From positions 1,488,001 through 1,552,000 of the forward strand of contig JAESUZ010000753.1 of assembly GCA_017311185.1 (NCBI GenBank): 64,000 nucleotides of DNA. The letters run 5' to 3'. The DNA is from Proteles cristata cristata. Taxonomy: Eukaryota > Chordata > Mammalia > Carnivora > Hyaenidae. Below the pieces are notes generated by a model. The model ran no database searches and had not been told where the DNA came from. It was given only the letters and a program-made list of their open reading frames with translations. Shown here piece after piece: positions 12,770 to 23,447 of this stretch (positions within the stretch are counted from its first letter, which is position 1; each line of letters begins with the position of its first letter). Made by a program: the position numbers and the translations under genes.

Positions 12770-12960
12770 CTTCCGCGCGGGGTAGGGCGCCGCGAGCCAC
12801 TCGGGAAGGCGCCGCCGCCGTGGCCGCTCTCTGCCCCTGCCACGGCACTTGCTCTGGTGGACGCCGCAGGAAGCTCGACAGCGGCGCCGCGGCGCTTCCA
12901 GGTGGGTCCCCGCCTCCCGCTCCTGCCACTTCCCGCAGCACCAGCGGCTCCTTCCGGTCC
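12770..12960 (-). other. ZZZ3: candidate non-coding first exon of ZZZ3
   Basis: On the minus strand the GC-rich sequence ends in a strong donor, GGAAG followed by GTGAGC at 12,769-12,764. A non-coding first exon is usual for ZZZ3. The upstream (right) limit is a guess because no initiator or TATA element defines the start. An alternative is a start near 12.2 kb. Confidence 0.4.
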
Positions 12961-13289
12961 CCTCCTCTCTCGCTGGGACGGGCGGGCGTCGGCGGCCGCA
13001 GGCGAGCTCACTACACCGCCTGGCGGTAACCGCGGCCCGTGCAGCGCGGGCGAGCTGGGGGCACCCGAGGTCCGCCCTCGCCCCTGGGCGAGGGTTGGTC
13101 TTTTGAGCGCAGGACCCGGTTCTTCCCCTGTAATAGTCTAAGTCGGCCCTACCCCTAGAGCAAAGGCGTCGCTGTAGCTCCCCTGTTGGAAGTCCGCTCC
13201 GTCGTGCCCTCTGCGGCCTCTTGAAAGGTTTGTACACACTAGCTCCCTTAGCGGGGTGTTCTCAAGCTGTAGTTATGTATACTCCTGCC

Positions 13290-13680
13290 TGCTTCATCTC
13301 AGGACAAACAGCCCCCTTGCTCACCCCTCTGGCTTTCTGGCTGTTCTTACAACACGCAGGCTCTCAGACTTCCAGCTTGCTGTTCCCTCTGGCTAGAACT
13401 CTTCAGATTTAAGTCGTAGATGTTCGATGCGTAGTTCAAGTCTCTTCTCGAAGGTCAACATGAGGCTTCCAGGCCACTGTATCCAAAAGAGCACAGTGGC
13501 ACCACCAATCTTACTCTTCACCTGCTTATTTTTCTTAGCGACAGTTGTCATTTCCAGACTTTGTCGGTCTCCTGCCACCAAGAATGTGAAATCCATAAAA
13601 ACAGGGACTGACTTTTGCTCATTGCTGTATCCCCAGACCTGTGTCAGGCACAAAGCAGTGTTTAATAAATACTGTGTTAA
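13290..13680 (+). repeat. L2 LINE 3' end
   Basis: Shows TGGCTAGAACTCTTCA, ACAGGGACTGACTTTTGCTC, TTGCTGTATCCCCAGA and GTGTTTAATAAATACTG in the order of the L2 3' UTR. This explains the open frames on both strands here. Confidence 0.75.
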
Positions 13681-13692
13681 AACATGTCAGTA

Positions 13693-13770
13693 GGGGCGCC
13701 TGGCTGGCTCAGTGTTCAGGACCCACCTTGGGTGCAGAGATTACTTAAATAAATTTTTAAAACAAATAAT
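13693..13770 (+). mobile_element. CanSINE, internally deleted short type
   Basis: Only about 78 bp: the head jumps from GGCTCAGTG to CAGGACCCACCTTGGGTGCA. Perfect direct repeats AAAACATGTCA at 13,679 and 13,771, so the deletion predates or accompanied insertion. Confidence 0.88.
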
Positions 13771-14159
13771 AAAACATGTCAACACACTACAATGAGCATG
13801 CAGGAAAATAAAGCCCAATAAACATTGACGGAGATAAATACTTCCTTTGGGTTCATTGTTCTTGACAATCTCACCATTTATGAGCTGTGGGAAAGCTGAG
13901 CTACATCTTCCCTGTTTATTAAATTATATTCCAAAAATACAAAAACCAGTGATAGAAGCCATTTTAACTGGAGCTCTTCTGCATTTGTCAGATACCGCTT
14001 CATTGCTTTTGTTTTCCTTGTCTTTGGAACTTTTTTTCAGGCAAGTGAATATATGTGCCTCGTTTTTTTCTGCTAAGTTATTAAATGTTGAATTGACTTT
14101 TTATATTTGCTTTGGTTGAGAGTTCAACTCAAAATAACATCTGCTTGCAGACAAAATGT

Positions 14160-14430
14160 GGCAGATATATTTTTATATTAACACATCAACATGGCTTTAC
14201 TGAACCTAATTGGTTCCAGACCCTATTCTAGGGCTAGAGTCACAAAAACAAACAAGGTTTCCCTACCTTGCTCTATAGGTTTTGGAGCCAAGTTCTATGT
14301 ATAATAACCATAACAACCATCTCTTCTTGAGTCTATGTGGCAGGCAATATGCTATGTGCTTTTTATCACTTACTCTATTTTAATCTTTTAACAATCCTAA
14401 GATAGATAATGTTAGGCACCAAAATGTACT
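14160..14430 (-). repeat. MIR/L2-type ancient repeat fragments
   Basis: TATGTGGCAGGCAATATGCT followed by TTTTAATCTTTTAACAATCC resembles the antisense 3' part of MIR. The left limit is uncertain. Confidence 0.45.
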
Positions 14431-14462
14431 TCTCAGATTCCTTTCAGAAATGAAGGACTTAT

Positions 14463-14688
14463 GGGGCACCTGAGTGGCTCAGTCGGTTAAAGGACCGACT
14501 TTGGCTCAGGTCATGATCTCACAGTTCATGGGTTAGAGCCCGGTGTCAGGCTCTGTGCTGACAGCTCAGAGCCTGGAGCCTGCTTCAGATTCTGTGTCTC
14601 TCTCTCTCTCTGACCCTCCACTGCTCCTGCTCTCTCTCTCTCTCTCTCAGAAATAAATAAAACATTAAAAATTAAAAAAAAAAAAGAA
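14463..14688 (+). mobile_element. CanSINE, intermediate subfamily
   Basis: Has CTGACCCTCCACTGCTC of the young group but still CAGATTCTGTGTCTC of the older group. Perfect 17-bp direct repeat AGAAATGAAGGACTTAT. Confidence 0.95.
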
Positions 14689-14739
14689 AGAAATGAAGGA
14701 CTTATTACCCCAGTGGCCAAGAGTGTTCCCCACAGACAG

Positions 14740-15065
14740 CCATGAACTGTCAACCCCCTTCTGACATTGTTCAGTGTCACACCTCTTCCCAAGGAGGCCA
14801 CATCCAAATATTGATAGTATCTGTCAGGATTGTTGGAAGGACTGACTCTCTCACCTCAACTTGGGACACTTCTGGTGGATCATCCTATATGCAGGAAAAT
14901 TTGTATCAGCTGTTGCATCTCATTAAGACTGCATCACTGCTTGACTTCTTCCTCTGCCCTGTTCTTCCTTAACCTCACAAATGATGATCCTAAGAGCATT
15001 TCCTAAATAATCCACACACTAATCATGTAACTGTCTGCTTCCTGGAGAGCCCAACCTATGACACT
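14740..15065 (+). repeat. LTR-like ancient repeat, family unassigned
   Basis: Ends CTTCCTGGAGAGCCCAACCT ATGACA, a terminus seen in old mammalian LTRs. No internal retroviral sequence beside it. Confidence 0.35.
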
Positions 15066-15079
15066 ATTCACATTTTTCT

Positions 15080-15480
15080 GGTGAGAAAATAGGCTTAGAG
15101 TTATGTAATTTGCATAAATTTGGACTGCAGAAGGTTCTATGTAGAGATATAAATATTGTGGGAACAGAGGAGGGTTGGGAAAGGCTTTTTACAAGCATTG
15201 GCATTCGAGTTACAACATGAGTTTGCAAAGCAGAGAAAAAAGACCATTCTCTGCTAAGAGAACTGCATGATTGAGAGTGTGTAGGAATGTGAGGGGAACT
15301 ACAAGTAGCCCCAAGAGGCTGGCCTCTAGGGTCTTTGGAACAAGCACTAAAGGGGTGAGGGGGATAGACTAGTTCACTGATGGTAGTAAAGATAGACAAG
15401 GGCAGAAAATTCTAGGCCTGGGTGTGGATCCTGGCCAAGTAGACAGGGATAAGAGCCCCTTTAAATCTTCATTTATCTAA
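15080..15480 (-). repeat. L2-like fragment, diverged
   Basis: Purine-rich sequence (AGCAGAGAAAAAAGACCATT, GGCCTCTAGGGTCTTTGGAA) resembles antisense L2; weak. 15,590-15,790 is unassigned ancient-repeat-like DNA. Confidence 0.3.
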
Positions 15481-15799
15481 GAGAGGGAAAAGGAGCTTCC
15501 TTGCTCTCAGAAAAAGAAACCACTGCTAAGCTCACTAGTGAAGGTCACTCCCTATTTATGATATATCCCATATGCTCTTTGTTATTCTCATCTAGGATCA
15601 CAGAATACTGAAGATGGAAGAGACTTCAAGACCATCTAATTCAGGGGTTTGCACAGTATTTACCGGGTCACTGGCATTCCTTTTACAAACACAGTCTTCT
15701 GCCAGAATCCAATACTTAATCCAAATAAAATGACCTAGGAATTGGCAGCCACTGACATCTGCCTTTAAGGCACTGCCTCAGAACATGCTTAGAAAACCA

Positions 15800-15940
15800 T
15801 TTACGTAGTTTGTTCATTCATTCATTCAATAAGCATGCCAGTTGCTGTACAAGGTGCTGGCGATATAGCAAACAAAGCATGCATAGACCCTACTCTTACA
15901 GCTCCTGTAGTGTAGGGAGGGAGGCTGACATTCAAGAAAT
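15800..15940 (-). repeat. L2 LINE 3' end
   Basis: TTCATTCATTCATTCAATAA then GCTGGCGATATAGCAAACAA, the antisense of the L2 terminus. Confidence 0.7.
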
Positions 15941-15948
15941 AATCACAC

Positions 15949-16170
15949 GGGGGCGCCTGGGTGGCTTAGTCGGTTAAGCGTCCGACTTTCGCTTGGGTCA
16001 TGATCTCGCGGTTGGTGGGTTCGGCCCCGCGTCGGGCTCTGTGCTGACTGCCAGCTCGGAGCCTGGAGCCTGTTTCAGTCTGTGACTCCCTCTCTCTCTG
16101 ACCCTCCCCTGCTCACGCTGTCTCGCTCTCTCTCCTAGAAATAAATAAAACATTTAAAAAAAAAAAAAAA
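15949..16170 (+). mobile_element. CanSINE, young subfamily (cluster copy 1)
   Basis: Nearly consensus young copy ending in a 15-bp A-run that abuts the next copy directly. Confidence 0.95.
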
Positions 16171-16380
16171 GAGTCCGACTTTCGCTTAGGTCGTGATCTT
16201 GTGGTTCGTGGGTTCGGGCCCACGTCGGGCTCTGTGCTGACTGCTGGCTCAGAGCCTGGAGCCCGTTTCAGTCTGTGACTCCCTCTCTCTCTGACCCTCC
16301 CCTGCTCACGCTGTCTCTCTCTCTCTCTCCTGGAAATAAAACATTTAAAAAAATTTTTTTTAAAAAAGAAAAGAAAAGAA
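16171..16380 (+). mobile_element. CanSINE, young subfamily, 5' truncated (cluster copy 2)
   Basis: Starts at GAGTCCGACTTTCGCTTAGG, lacking about 35 bp of head; no target repeat separates it from copy 1, suggesting a dimeric insertion or unequal exchange. Confidence 0.92.
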
Positions 16381-16391
16381 AGAATCACACA

Positions 16392-16597
16392 GGGGTGCCT
16401 GGATGGCTAGGTCAGCTGAGCATCCAACTCTTGGTATCAGTTCAGGTCATGATCTCATGGTTCGTGAGATTGATCCCTGCAGCAGGCTCTGCACTGACAG
16501 TGTGGAGCCTGCTTGGGATTCTCCCCCACACCATCCCAGCCCTCCTCTGTTCATTCTCTTTCTCTCAAAATAAATACTTAAAACAAAATTTTTAAAC
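16392..16597 (+). mobile_element. CanSINE, old CT-type (cluster copy 3)
   Basis: Flanked by AATCACACA on both sides; the same 8-9 bp also precedes copy 1 at 15,941. Confidence 0.92.
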
Positions 16598-16634
16598 AAG
16601 TAATCACACAAATATTGTATATAAATTAAAACCA

Positions 16635-16771
16635 GAGACACCTGGGTGGCTGAGTCAGTTAAGCATCGGACTCTTCATCTCCGCTCAGATCTTCATCTCA
16701 GAGTCATGAGTTCAAGCCCCATATTGGGCTTCCCACTAAGCAAAAAGCCTACTTAAAAAAAAAAAAAAAAC
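16635..16771 (+). mobile_element. CanSINE, short type (cluster copy 4)
   Basis: Diverged head (GACACCTGGGTGGCTGAGTC) and CCCATATTGGGCTTCC, ending in an A-run without CT body. Confidence 0.85.
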
Positions 16772-16829
16772 TTTCAAACTGATAACCACCATGAATGAGA
16801 ATTACAGGTGACTAATGAAAATATGTCCA

Positions 16830-17240
16830 TATGCCCCAAAGTACATATTCTAGGGTCTTTAGATAGAAGAAAAAAGGAGGGCTTCCTGAGGAAATAACAT
16901 TTAGGCTGAATGAGAACAAAAGTGTGAATGTGCATTTAGAAGTTGGGCAGAGGGTATAAAACATTACACAGAGAAGAGTTGATGGAAAGGCCCCTAAAAG
17001 GAACTACTACCACCAGAAATAAGCTGCTGCTTTTACTATGGATATATACAAAATCCGATAAGAAATGTATCCTAATCGCTTTCATTAGCTCATGTTTTTC
17101 ATGTCATATTGTTCAGAAATCCCAAGAGATGGTTATATAATTTATTTAACCATTTTTCTCTTTGGGAGGTATTAAAGTTATTCTATTTTCCTGCTATTAC
17201 AAATAATTAGTTTGATAAATGCTCTTATGTCCAAATATAT
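16830..17240 (-). repeat. ancient LINE fragments
   Basis: First part (GGGCTTCCTGAGGAAATAAC) resembles antisense L2; the part near 17,130-17,230 (TTTAACCATTTTTCTCTTTG, CTATTACAAATAATTAG) resembles antisense old L1. Confidence 0.35.
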
Positions 17241-17289
17241 ATCTCAATTATTTGGGAGGCTGAATCTCCAAGATTTGGGTAGCTGGCTG

Positions 17290-17790
17290 AATTTGGTAAT
17301 ATGTTAAAAGGGGGTCTAGGATTCCAGGGTTGAGTGCCCAGAGAGCTGGAGGTGTCACTGAGGTCCACAGGAAATACCATAAGTAGGAGCAGGTTTAGAG
17401 AAGGAAATGATGTCTGTCGTTAGGGCATGCTGAATTTGAATTAACTCATACATCCAAATGAAGCTCCCCAGGAGTCAGTAGAATATATAGGTCTGGGATG
17501 CAAATCCTAGGTCAGAACTAGAGGTACAGATTTGTGAGTCTTCAACATACAAACAGTAACTGAGACCTGGGTTTAGATTATCCAGTGAGAGCACAGAGAA
17601 TAAGAAGAATTGAAAATGTAGGACAAAACCTTGAGAAACTTAAACATTTGGAGGCAAGGAGAAGAAAAGGACAACTATGGAGGAGAAGCAAGGGGCCAGA
17701 ACAGTAAAAGGAAAACTGGGATAGAATGGTACCCCCAAAACCAGGGAGTAGGTAATTTGAAAGAGAGCTGTTAACATTAATTAGAGACAT
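17290..17790 (-). repeat. L2 LINE internal fragment
   Basis: AGAGGTACAGATTTGTGAGT and GAGAGCACAGAGAATAAGAA follow the antisense L2 consensus. Confidence 0.6.
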
Positions 17791-17794
17791 TTAC

Positions 17795-17890
17795 CAGCTA
17801 CCTGTTTTGTGCCACACACTGTGGTAAGCACAGGAGTGAATAAGGCACATCCCTTTGGTGCTTACTAACTAGTGCGGAGACGTTGTATGC
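17795..17890 (-). repeat. L2 3' end fragment
   Basis: TTTTGTGCCACACACTGTGG TAAGCACAGG then GTGAATAAGGCA, the antisense L2 end. Confidence 0.55.
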
Positions 17891-17930
17891 TGCCCAAAAA
17901 ACCAATATATTTGGCATAGTTTTAAAACTT

Positions 17931-18147
17931 GGGGCACCTGGGTGGCTCAGTCAGTTGAGCATCTGACTTCGTCTAAGGTCATGATCTCACAGTTCGTGGG
18001 TTCAACCCCTGTGACAGGCTCTGTGCTGACAGCTCAGAGCCTGGAGCGTGCTTCAGATTCTATGTCTCCCTCTCTTTCTACCACTCCCCTACTCACACTG
18101 TCTCTCTCTCAAAAATGAATAAACATTATAAAAAAATTTTTTTTAAA
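17931..18147 (+). mobile_element. CanSINE, CT-type
   Basis: Complete, about 10 percent diverged, ATGAATAAACATTA tail. Confidence 0.94.
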
Positions 18148-19973
18148 TTATCCTTGCTTATTTCTAAAACTTACGTGGCTTATAAAAAATTAATAGGCAA
18201 AATTGAATTTAAAAGAATGAAAATGGGAAAATTAGGGCAACAGAAAAATAGAAGTAAAATAATGCACAAAAATACCTATTCTAGGGTCCTAAGCACTGCT
18301 TCAATTCTGGCAGACATTGTAACAAGGAAAAACAAGATCATTTATGACAGTCTCAGTATCCATAGGATAACAAACCAGTTGCTCAGGGGAGGCATTACTA
18401 TTCCCAGTACTAAGATCAAGAATAAATTTGTCCCACAATTTATCAAAACAAGATGTCATATAGTGAATTGTATCCTCAACAGCATCTTTAGAGTAAATCC
18501 AAAACTAACTTTGTGGGACTCCATTACAACATCTCTCCACCTAGGCTGAAGGCAATTCTGTTAAGCTTGAAGAAAGGGCATCAGCATAGCCCAGGTAAGA
18601 AACTGTTACAGTCTAATTCAGCACAAGAAAAGATTTGGAAATACTGTAAAGGATAAATGAATTATAACAATTCTTCAGATGACCCCCCACCCCCACCCAT
18701 TCCTTCATGACCCTCCATTCATCCTCCATGTTTGGTATAGTCCATAGATACTAATCTCTGGAATCTCAACTGACCCCAGAAGCACCAAGTTAGTACTGGT
18801 TTCAACATTTATCACATCACAGATCCTGAACCACTTTCTTTTTCCATGATTCATTTACGAAATGATTTTGAAAAAGTCCCTCAAAAATTCTAGAATGAGA
18901 AAATCACCATTTTGCAACTTGTAATGAAATCATTGATTCAGGCAATACTCATCAGTAGATAAAATTATTAGTGAAAAGTTGATCAGTAACTTTACAGTGG
19001 AAGATGTTCTCACCATCTGAACCCAGATTAGTCCCTGTAGCATTGAAGTGGAACAAGCAAATAATGTGTGACCACCCCACCCCCTCCTGGTTTTCCAGTG
19101 CTTTCCCAGATTGGTCAAATGTTTTAGGTGGTTATATTGGTATCTCCCAGTGAACAGTATCCTGGTATTCAGGCCCCTATATAGTTCCCTCCCAATAGAG
19201 GATAGCAGAAATGACACTGTCAGTTCCAGTCCTAACCCCTTAGGACCTACAGCATTTTCTTTCACCCTTTTAAAATTCAGTAAGTAAGGAAGATCAGTCT
19301 ATCCTAGAGAGAAGCCACATGGAGAGGTCCTGAAAGATAAAATTCAATGGAGACCTTTGGTGGAAATGAGTGCTGTGGCTCAGCCAACAATCAGTACCAA
19401 GGCTCCAGTTACATTAGGAGCCTTTTTGGACTTACAACATAGCATATCTGCCAGCTCAATGCAGCCTCAGGATTGACTCCAGAAAACCCACAGAATCATG
19501 AAAAACAATAAATCCTTGTTTTAACCAAGTTTTGAGGGCTTTTTATACTACGAAAGGTAGTCTTCAACCTGAGTAGCTCATGACTACTGTTAGAGTTAGT
19601 CCTGCTATTATATTCATGAACAGTTTCACCCTTCAGTGTACACAGGTCCTATAGCACAAATTCACATGAGTGAGAAAGAAAATTTAATGAACTTAAACCC
19701 AAAGAGCTTGTGTGATAAATTTATACCTGAACAGTTGCTACCATAATTATGCCTCCATAATTTTGCCAATGTACAAACTTCAGATATGAGTTACTGAAGT
19801 CATTATCCACTTAGCAATTAAAGCCATATAGGGAAATGGGACTGGGATCCTGGACTTTCTGCCATTGATGACATGTAAAAAGCACTGTAGGATGATATAT
19901 CTGTCAGGGCACATTTTTTTGCACCCAAAATTGGGAAGAGATCTACAATTACTATGTACTTTGTATCTTTTAA

Positions 19974-20169
19974 TGTTTATTTTTATTTTGAGAGAGAGCA
20001 CATGTGCATGTGTCAGTGTGCAGGGGAGGAACAGAGAGAGGGAGAGAATCCCAAGCAGGTTCCAAGCTGTCAGCACAGAGCCCAATCTCAGTCTCACAAA
20101 CTGTGAGACCATGACCTAAGCCGATATCAAGAGTCTGACGCTTAAGCGACTGAGCCACCCTGATGCCCC
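19974..20169 (-). mobile_element. CanSINE, CT-type
   Basis: Direct repeats TGTACTTTGTATCTTTTAA (19,955) and TGTACTTTATATCTTTTAA (20,170), one mismatch. Confidence 0.93.
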
Positions 20170-20214
20170 TGTACTTTATATCTTTTAAAGCATTGTTTCA
20201 CAACAATCCAAGAC

Positions 20215-20310
20215 GGCATGTACTCATTTTACAGATGAGGAAACCAAAGTCAGGGAACTTGTCAAGGTTTACATCTAGTAAGTGACAGAGCCAGAATTCA
20301 AATATGAGCA
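20215..20310 (-). repeat. MIR core
   Basis: CATTTTACAGATGAGGAAAC and TAGTAAGTGACAGAGCCAGA are the antisense MIR core. Confidence 0.85.
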
Positions 20311-20344
20311 ATTTAACTACAGTAGATTGACTGCATTAATGGCA

Positions 20345-20800
20345 TTAATTGTTCATCTCTCTGTATTCACACCTTTTGCCATGTGACTTTGCAGTTCCTC
20401 TCATTAAAAGTAGACTGTATTCCCGCCTCCTTTGATTCTGGGTTCCACCATGTAACTTGGTTTGGCCAGTGAGTTATTAGCACATAGGACACATGCAGAG
20501 GCTTAAAAACAACTTGCTCCTCTGCCATGAAGAGAGAACATGCCTGGGTTAGCCTGGTGAAGGACACAAGAAACAGAGCCCAACTCAAGACAAATGAGTG
20601 AGCCCAGCCAAGGTCACAAGACCTGCCTAGCCAACCTGCAACTTGAATGCAAACACATGAGCGGGCCCAGTTGAGACCAGCCAAGGCCTGATTAGCTGAA
20701 CTCCACAGACTTATAAAATAACTGTTTTTGTATACCACTGAGTTTTTGTGGTTGTTACATAGCATTTTTGCACCAGAAGTTAACCAATACACTGGACTCT
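20345..20800 (+). repeat. MLT1-like (ERVL-MaLR) LTR
   Basis: GCCAGTGAGTTATTAGCACA, CTCTGCCATGAAGAGAGAAC and a terminal CACTGAGTTTTTGTGGTTGT ... AACCAATACA fit an old MaLR-type LTR. Solo LTR with no viral genes. Confidence 0.5.
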
Positions 20801-20948
20801 AGAGCCCATACTATCTAATACCTGTTTATACAGCTTTTTCACATTTTTTAGTTTTAGGTGACTGACATGAGCATATATATTTGGCACAGTTAGAAATTTG
20901 GGACTAGAGTTTAAAAGACATTAAAGGCAGTGAAATACACTTGAGAAT

Positions 20949-21168
20949 CTTTTTTTTTTAATTTTTTAAGGTTTATTTATTTTTGAGAGAGAGGGACAGA
21001 GTGTGAATGGGGAAAGAGCAGAGAGAGAGAGAAACACAGAATCCGAAGCAGGCTCCAGGCTCTGAGCTGGTAGCACAGAGCCCAACACATGCCTCGAACC
21101 CATGAGTGGTGAGATCATGACCTGAGTTGAAGTCAGACACCCAATCGACTGAGCCACCCAGGTGCCCC
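20949..21168 (-). mobile_element. CanSINE, CT-type
   Basis: Complete copy; flanks GAGAATCTTT and AGAATCATTT are an imperfect target repeat. Confidence 0.94.
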
Positions 21169-21198
21169 AAGAATCATTTTTTAAAAAGTGATAGCTGA

Positions 21199-21300
21199 GG
21201 GGCACCTGGCTGGCTCAGTTGGTGGAACATGCAACTCTTGAGCTCAGGGTTGTGAGTTTGAGCCCCATGTTGTTATGTAGAGATTACTTTTTTAAAAACA
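21199..21300 (+). mobile_element. CanSINE, short type
   Basis: Target repeat TGATAGCTGA at 21,190 and 21,302. Confidence 0.9.
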
Positions 21301-21656
21301 CTGATAGCTGAAAGCAAGGGAGTGAATGAGGTCTCTAAATAGATATACAGAGGAAGAAAATGGATAAAATGCAGCACCATGCAAGTTTAAAGAAGGTTTC
21401 AGGATATAGTAGTCACTAAGAAACAGTAAGTGGATTCTCTAATAGGAAATTTACTTGTGACTTCAGGCATAAGAGTAGGTTTTGAAATTCACAGACACAT
21501 CTGGGTTTGAATTCTGACACTTAGTTGTGTATACTTAGGCATATTAATCTGTGCCAAACATTTGCTAGGAATTCAGCATTAGTAGTGATTAGTAGTAATC
21601 ATTAAAATAGTCTTGAACAGTGGCCTGGGTTTCTACCCCTAAAAAATTAGTTTCTT

Positions 21657-21788
21657 AGGGTACCTGGTGGCTCAGTTGTTTAAGCATCCAACTCTTCATT
21701 TTGGCGGTCATGATCTCACAGTCCTGGAAGTGAACTCCACATTGGACTCCACACTGGGTACAGAGTTTGCTTAAGATTCTCTCCTTCA
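21657..21788 (+). mobile_element. CanSINE, diverged, interrupted
   Basis: GGTACCTGGTGGCTCAGTTG head; the tail is cut at AGATTCTCTCCTTC by insertion of the next copy. Confidence 0.8.
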
Positions 21789-21977
21789 GATGCCTGGGTG
21801 GCTCAGTCTGTTAAGCATCCGACTTCAGCCCAGGTCATGACACAGTTTGTGAGTTCAAGCCCTGCCACCAGGCTCTGTGCTTCACTTTCTTTGTCTCTCT
21901 CTCTCTGCCCTCCCCCTACTTGTGTTCATTCATACACACACTTTGTCTCTCAAAAATAAATAAATAAACATAAAAAA
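21789..21977 (+). mobile_element. CanSINE nested in an older CanSINE
   Basis: Flanked by AGATTCTCTCCTTC (21,775) and AGATTCTCTCCCTTC (21,978), which belong to the interrupted older copy. Confidence 0.92.
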
Positions 21978-22284
21978 AAGATTCTCTCCCTTCCCTTTTG
22001 TTCCTCCTCTGTGCATGCGCAAGATGCACAAGGGAGAAACGGAGGAAGAAAGAAAGGATTACCTAATCCCCTTACATGCAATCCTTCAAAATGGTAACAA
22101 GTATATTGAAACCTTGGGGAGTTAGGAGAACAGCTTCCAACTACAGGGAAATTGCCTTTCTGATACAATTAATCACACATACTCTTCCAAAGTCTATTAT
22201 GAAAACAGTAATGCTAATAATGAATGTGACTAATACTATCATCTGTCTCAAAAGAATTCATCAGGACATATTATAAAATGGTGA

Positions 22285-22475
22285 ATAAGAGCACTGGTAT
22301 GAAGTTACACTGACTGGAACTGGGAATCCCCATCTGCCACTTCTTTGCTGTGTAACTTGGGGCAAGCCACTTGACCTAAATCATAATGCTGTTATAAGGA
22401 TTAAATATAAGTAAAGCACTTTAGTAGGGTGGCTGAAACATCATAAATATTCAATAAATGGCAAGCACTATTAAA
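22285..22475 (+). repeat. MIR
   Basis: CTGCCACTTCTTTGCTGTGT, CTTGGGGCAAGCCACTTGAC, ATAAGGATTAAATATAAGTA and AATATTCAATAAATGGCAAG follow MIR end to end. Confidence 0.85.
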
Positions 22476-22682
22476 AACAAACCTTTTTTGATTTTCTCCT
22501 AAATGCCAAAATTACAATAAACTCTGGTGATTCAGAGTTGGATTTAACATCATTCAATCTGTGAAGAGGATCATAATTAACTACGAGGAAGAAGAAAACT
22601 GAAAACTAGATACATTTTTTTAAAAAATTCAAATACATTCTAATGGTGATTAATTAAGCTCATTGATTCATTAAACATCAAA

Positions 22683-22734
22683 ACTATACTATACTATACT
22701 ATACTATACTATACTATACTATACTATACTATAC
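22683..22734. repeat. (ACTAT)10 pentanucleotide microsatellite
   Basis: Ten perfect ACTAT units plus a partial one, about 110 bp past the inferred USP33 cleavage site. Confidence 0.97.
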
Positions 22735-22865
22735 CAAATGGCTAATTCTGCATACCTCTGATTAAAAAATAACAGGAAGATATTAATATTAACAAACTTT
22801 ATACCTTTCACCCTTAACATCCATCAAATCAATTCAACGTCCAAGTTATACATTTTAAAATCCTT

Positions 22866-22871
22866 TTTATT
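22866..22871 (-). terminator. USP33: USP33 poly(A) signal AATAAA
   Basis: The plus strand reads TTTATT, so the transcript reads AATAAA followed by AAGG. A GT-rich stretch about 20-45 nt farther along could serve as the downstream element. It is the last canonical hexamer before the pentanucleotide repeat. Confidence 0.6.
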
Positions 22872-23441
22872 GAACTAATTTTAACAACACTGTTTTAGCT
22901 GGTGGCAGTTGCCCCACACCAAAACAAACCCATCATGAACGCTATTCAACATCCTCAAAGTAATCCAGTTTGTTTTTGTACTTGGAATATAGTTAAAGTT
23001 TTAACATCACATAATCAAGCAAATAGCAGTGCATACTATATTATCCAAAAAGACTTTATGCATTTCATTAAAAAAATCATTTTGCAAGTGGCTTTAGCTT
23101 TATCAACAATCTCATCAACACATTCCATACTTCATGCTCTCAAAATAAAAAGTGCCCTAAAACTAATTCTAAGTTTTTTACTGATATTAATGAATACTAT
23201 CCAGGGTTATAGGAATTGAAGTTTTAACATTTTACAGTCTAAGAGGCAATAAGTTACTGATAACTGCTGACACAAATTCCACTCAAACTAAATACATCCT
23301 TGATACATTCAAAAAGACACTTTGTAAATATTAATATGCTAGTTTATATGTTGCAGTGCAAAAGAAGTGACACCCTAACGTTTCCTGAGCTTTAGGAAAT
23401 TAACATTTTTCTGACTACAACTCTCAATTTAAAATAGGCTC

Positions 23442-23447
23442 TTTATT
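23442..23447 (-). terminator. USP33: possible proximal USP33 poly(A) signal
   Basis: A second AATAAA on the minus strand, about 435 nt after the stop codon. Use would give a short 3' UTR isoform. Motif match only. Confidence 0.3.

Larger units (their letters stand above)
11850..13200. promoter_or_regulatory. CpG island, probable ZZZ3 promoter
   Basis: The only long GC- and CpG-rich stretch in an otherwise AT-rich window, unmethylated-promoter-like in composition. It lies about 10 kb from the end of USP33, where the mammalian order places the 5' end of ZZZ3, transcribed leftward. The ZZZ3 assignment is inferred from synteny only; no ZZZ3 coding sequence is in the window. The many overlapping open frames here on both strands reflect GC content rather than coding. 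Confidence 0.75.
13201..22845. other. intergenic region between ZZZ3 promoter and USP33
   Basis: No gene recognised. Filled mostly by old L2, MIR and LTR-like copies plus SINEs. Stretches 18,150-19,970 and 22,480-22,680 contain nothing I can identify. Confidence 0.7.

Noticed and set aside
12413..13141. 242-codon plus-strand open frame and several overlapping long frames in the CpG island
   Set aside because: High GC removes stop codons in all frames; the translations are Pro/Arg/Ala-rich with no recognisable domain and overlap on both strands.
13393..13693. Open frames on both strands next to the CpG island
   Set aside because: They fall in an L2 3' UTR, an old non-coding repeat.
18115..18549. 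144-codon plus-strand open frame starting in a SINE tail
   Set aside because: The start is inside the SINE and the rest is low-complexity Lys/Ile-rich translation without similarity I recognise; a processed pseudogene could not be identified.
22902..23219. 105-codon plus-strand open frame
   Set aside because: It lies antisense inside the USP33 3' UTR, in AT-rich sequence, with no domain or splice context.
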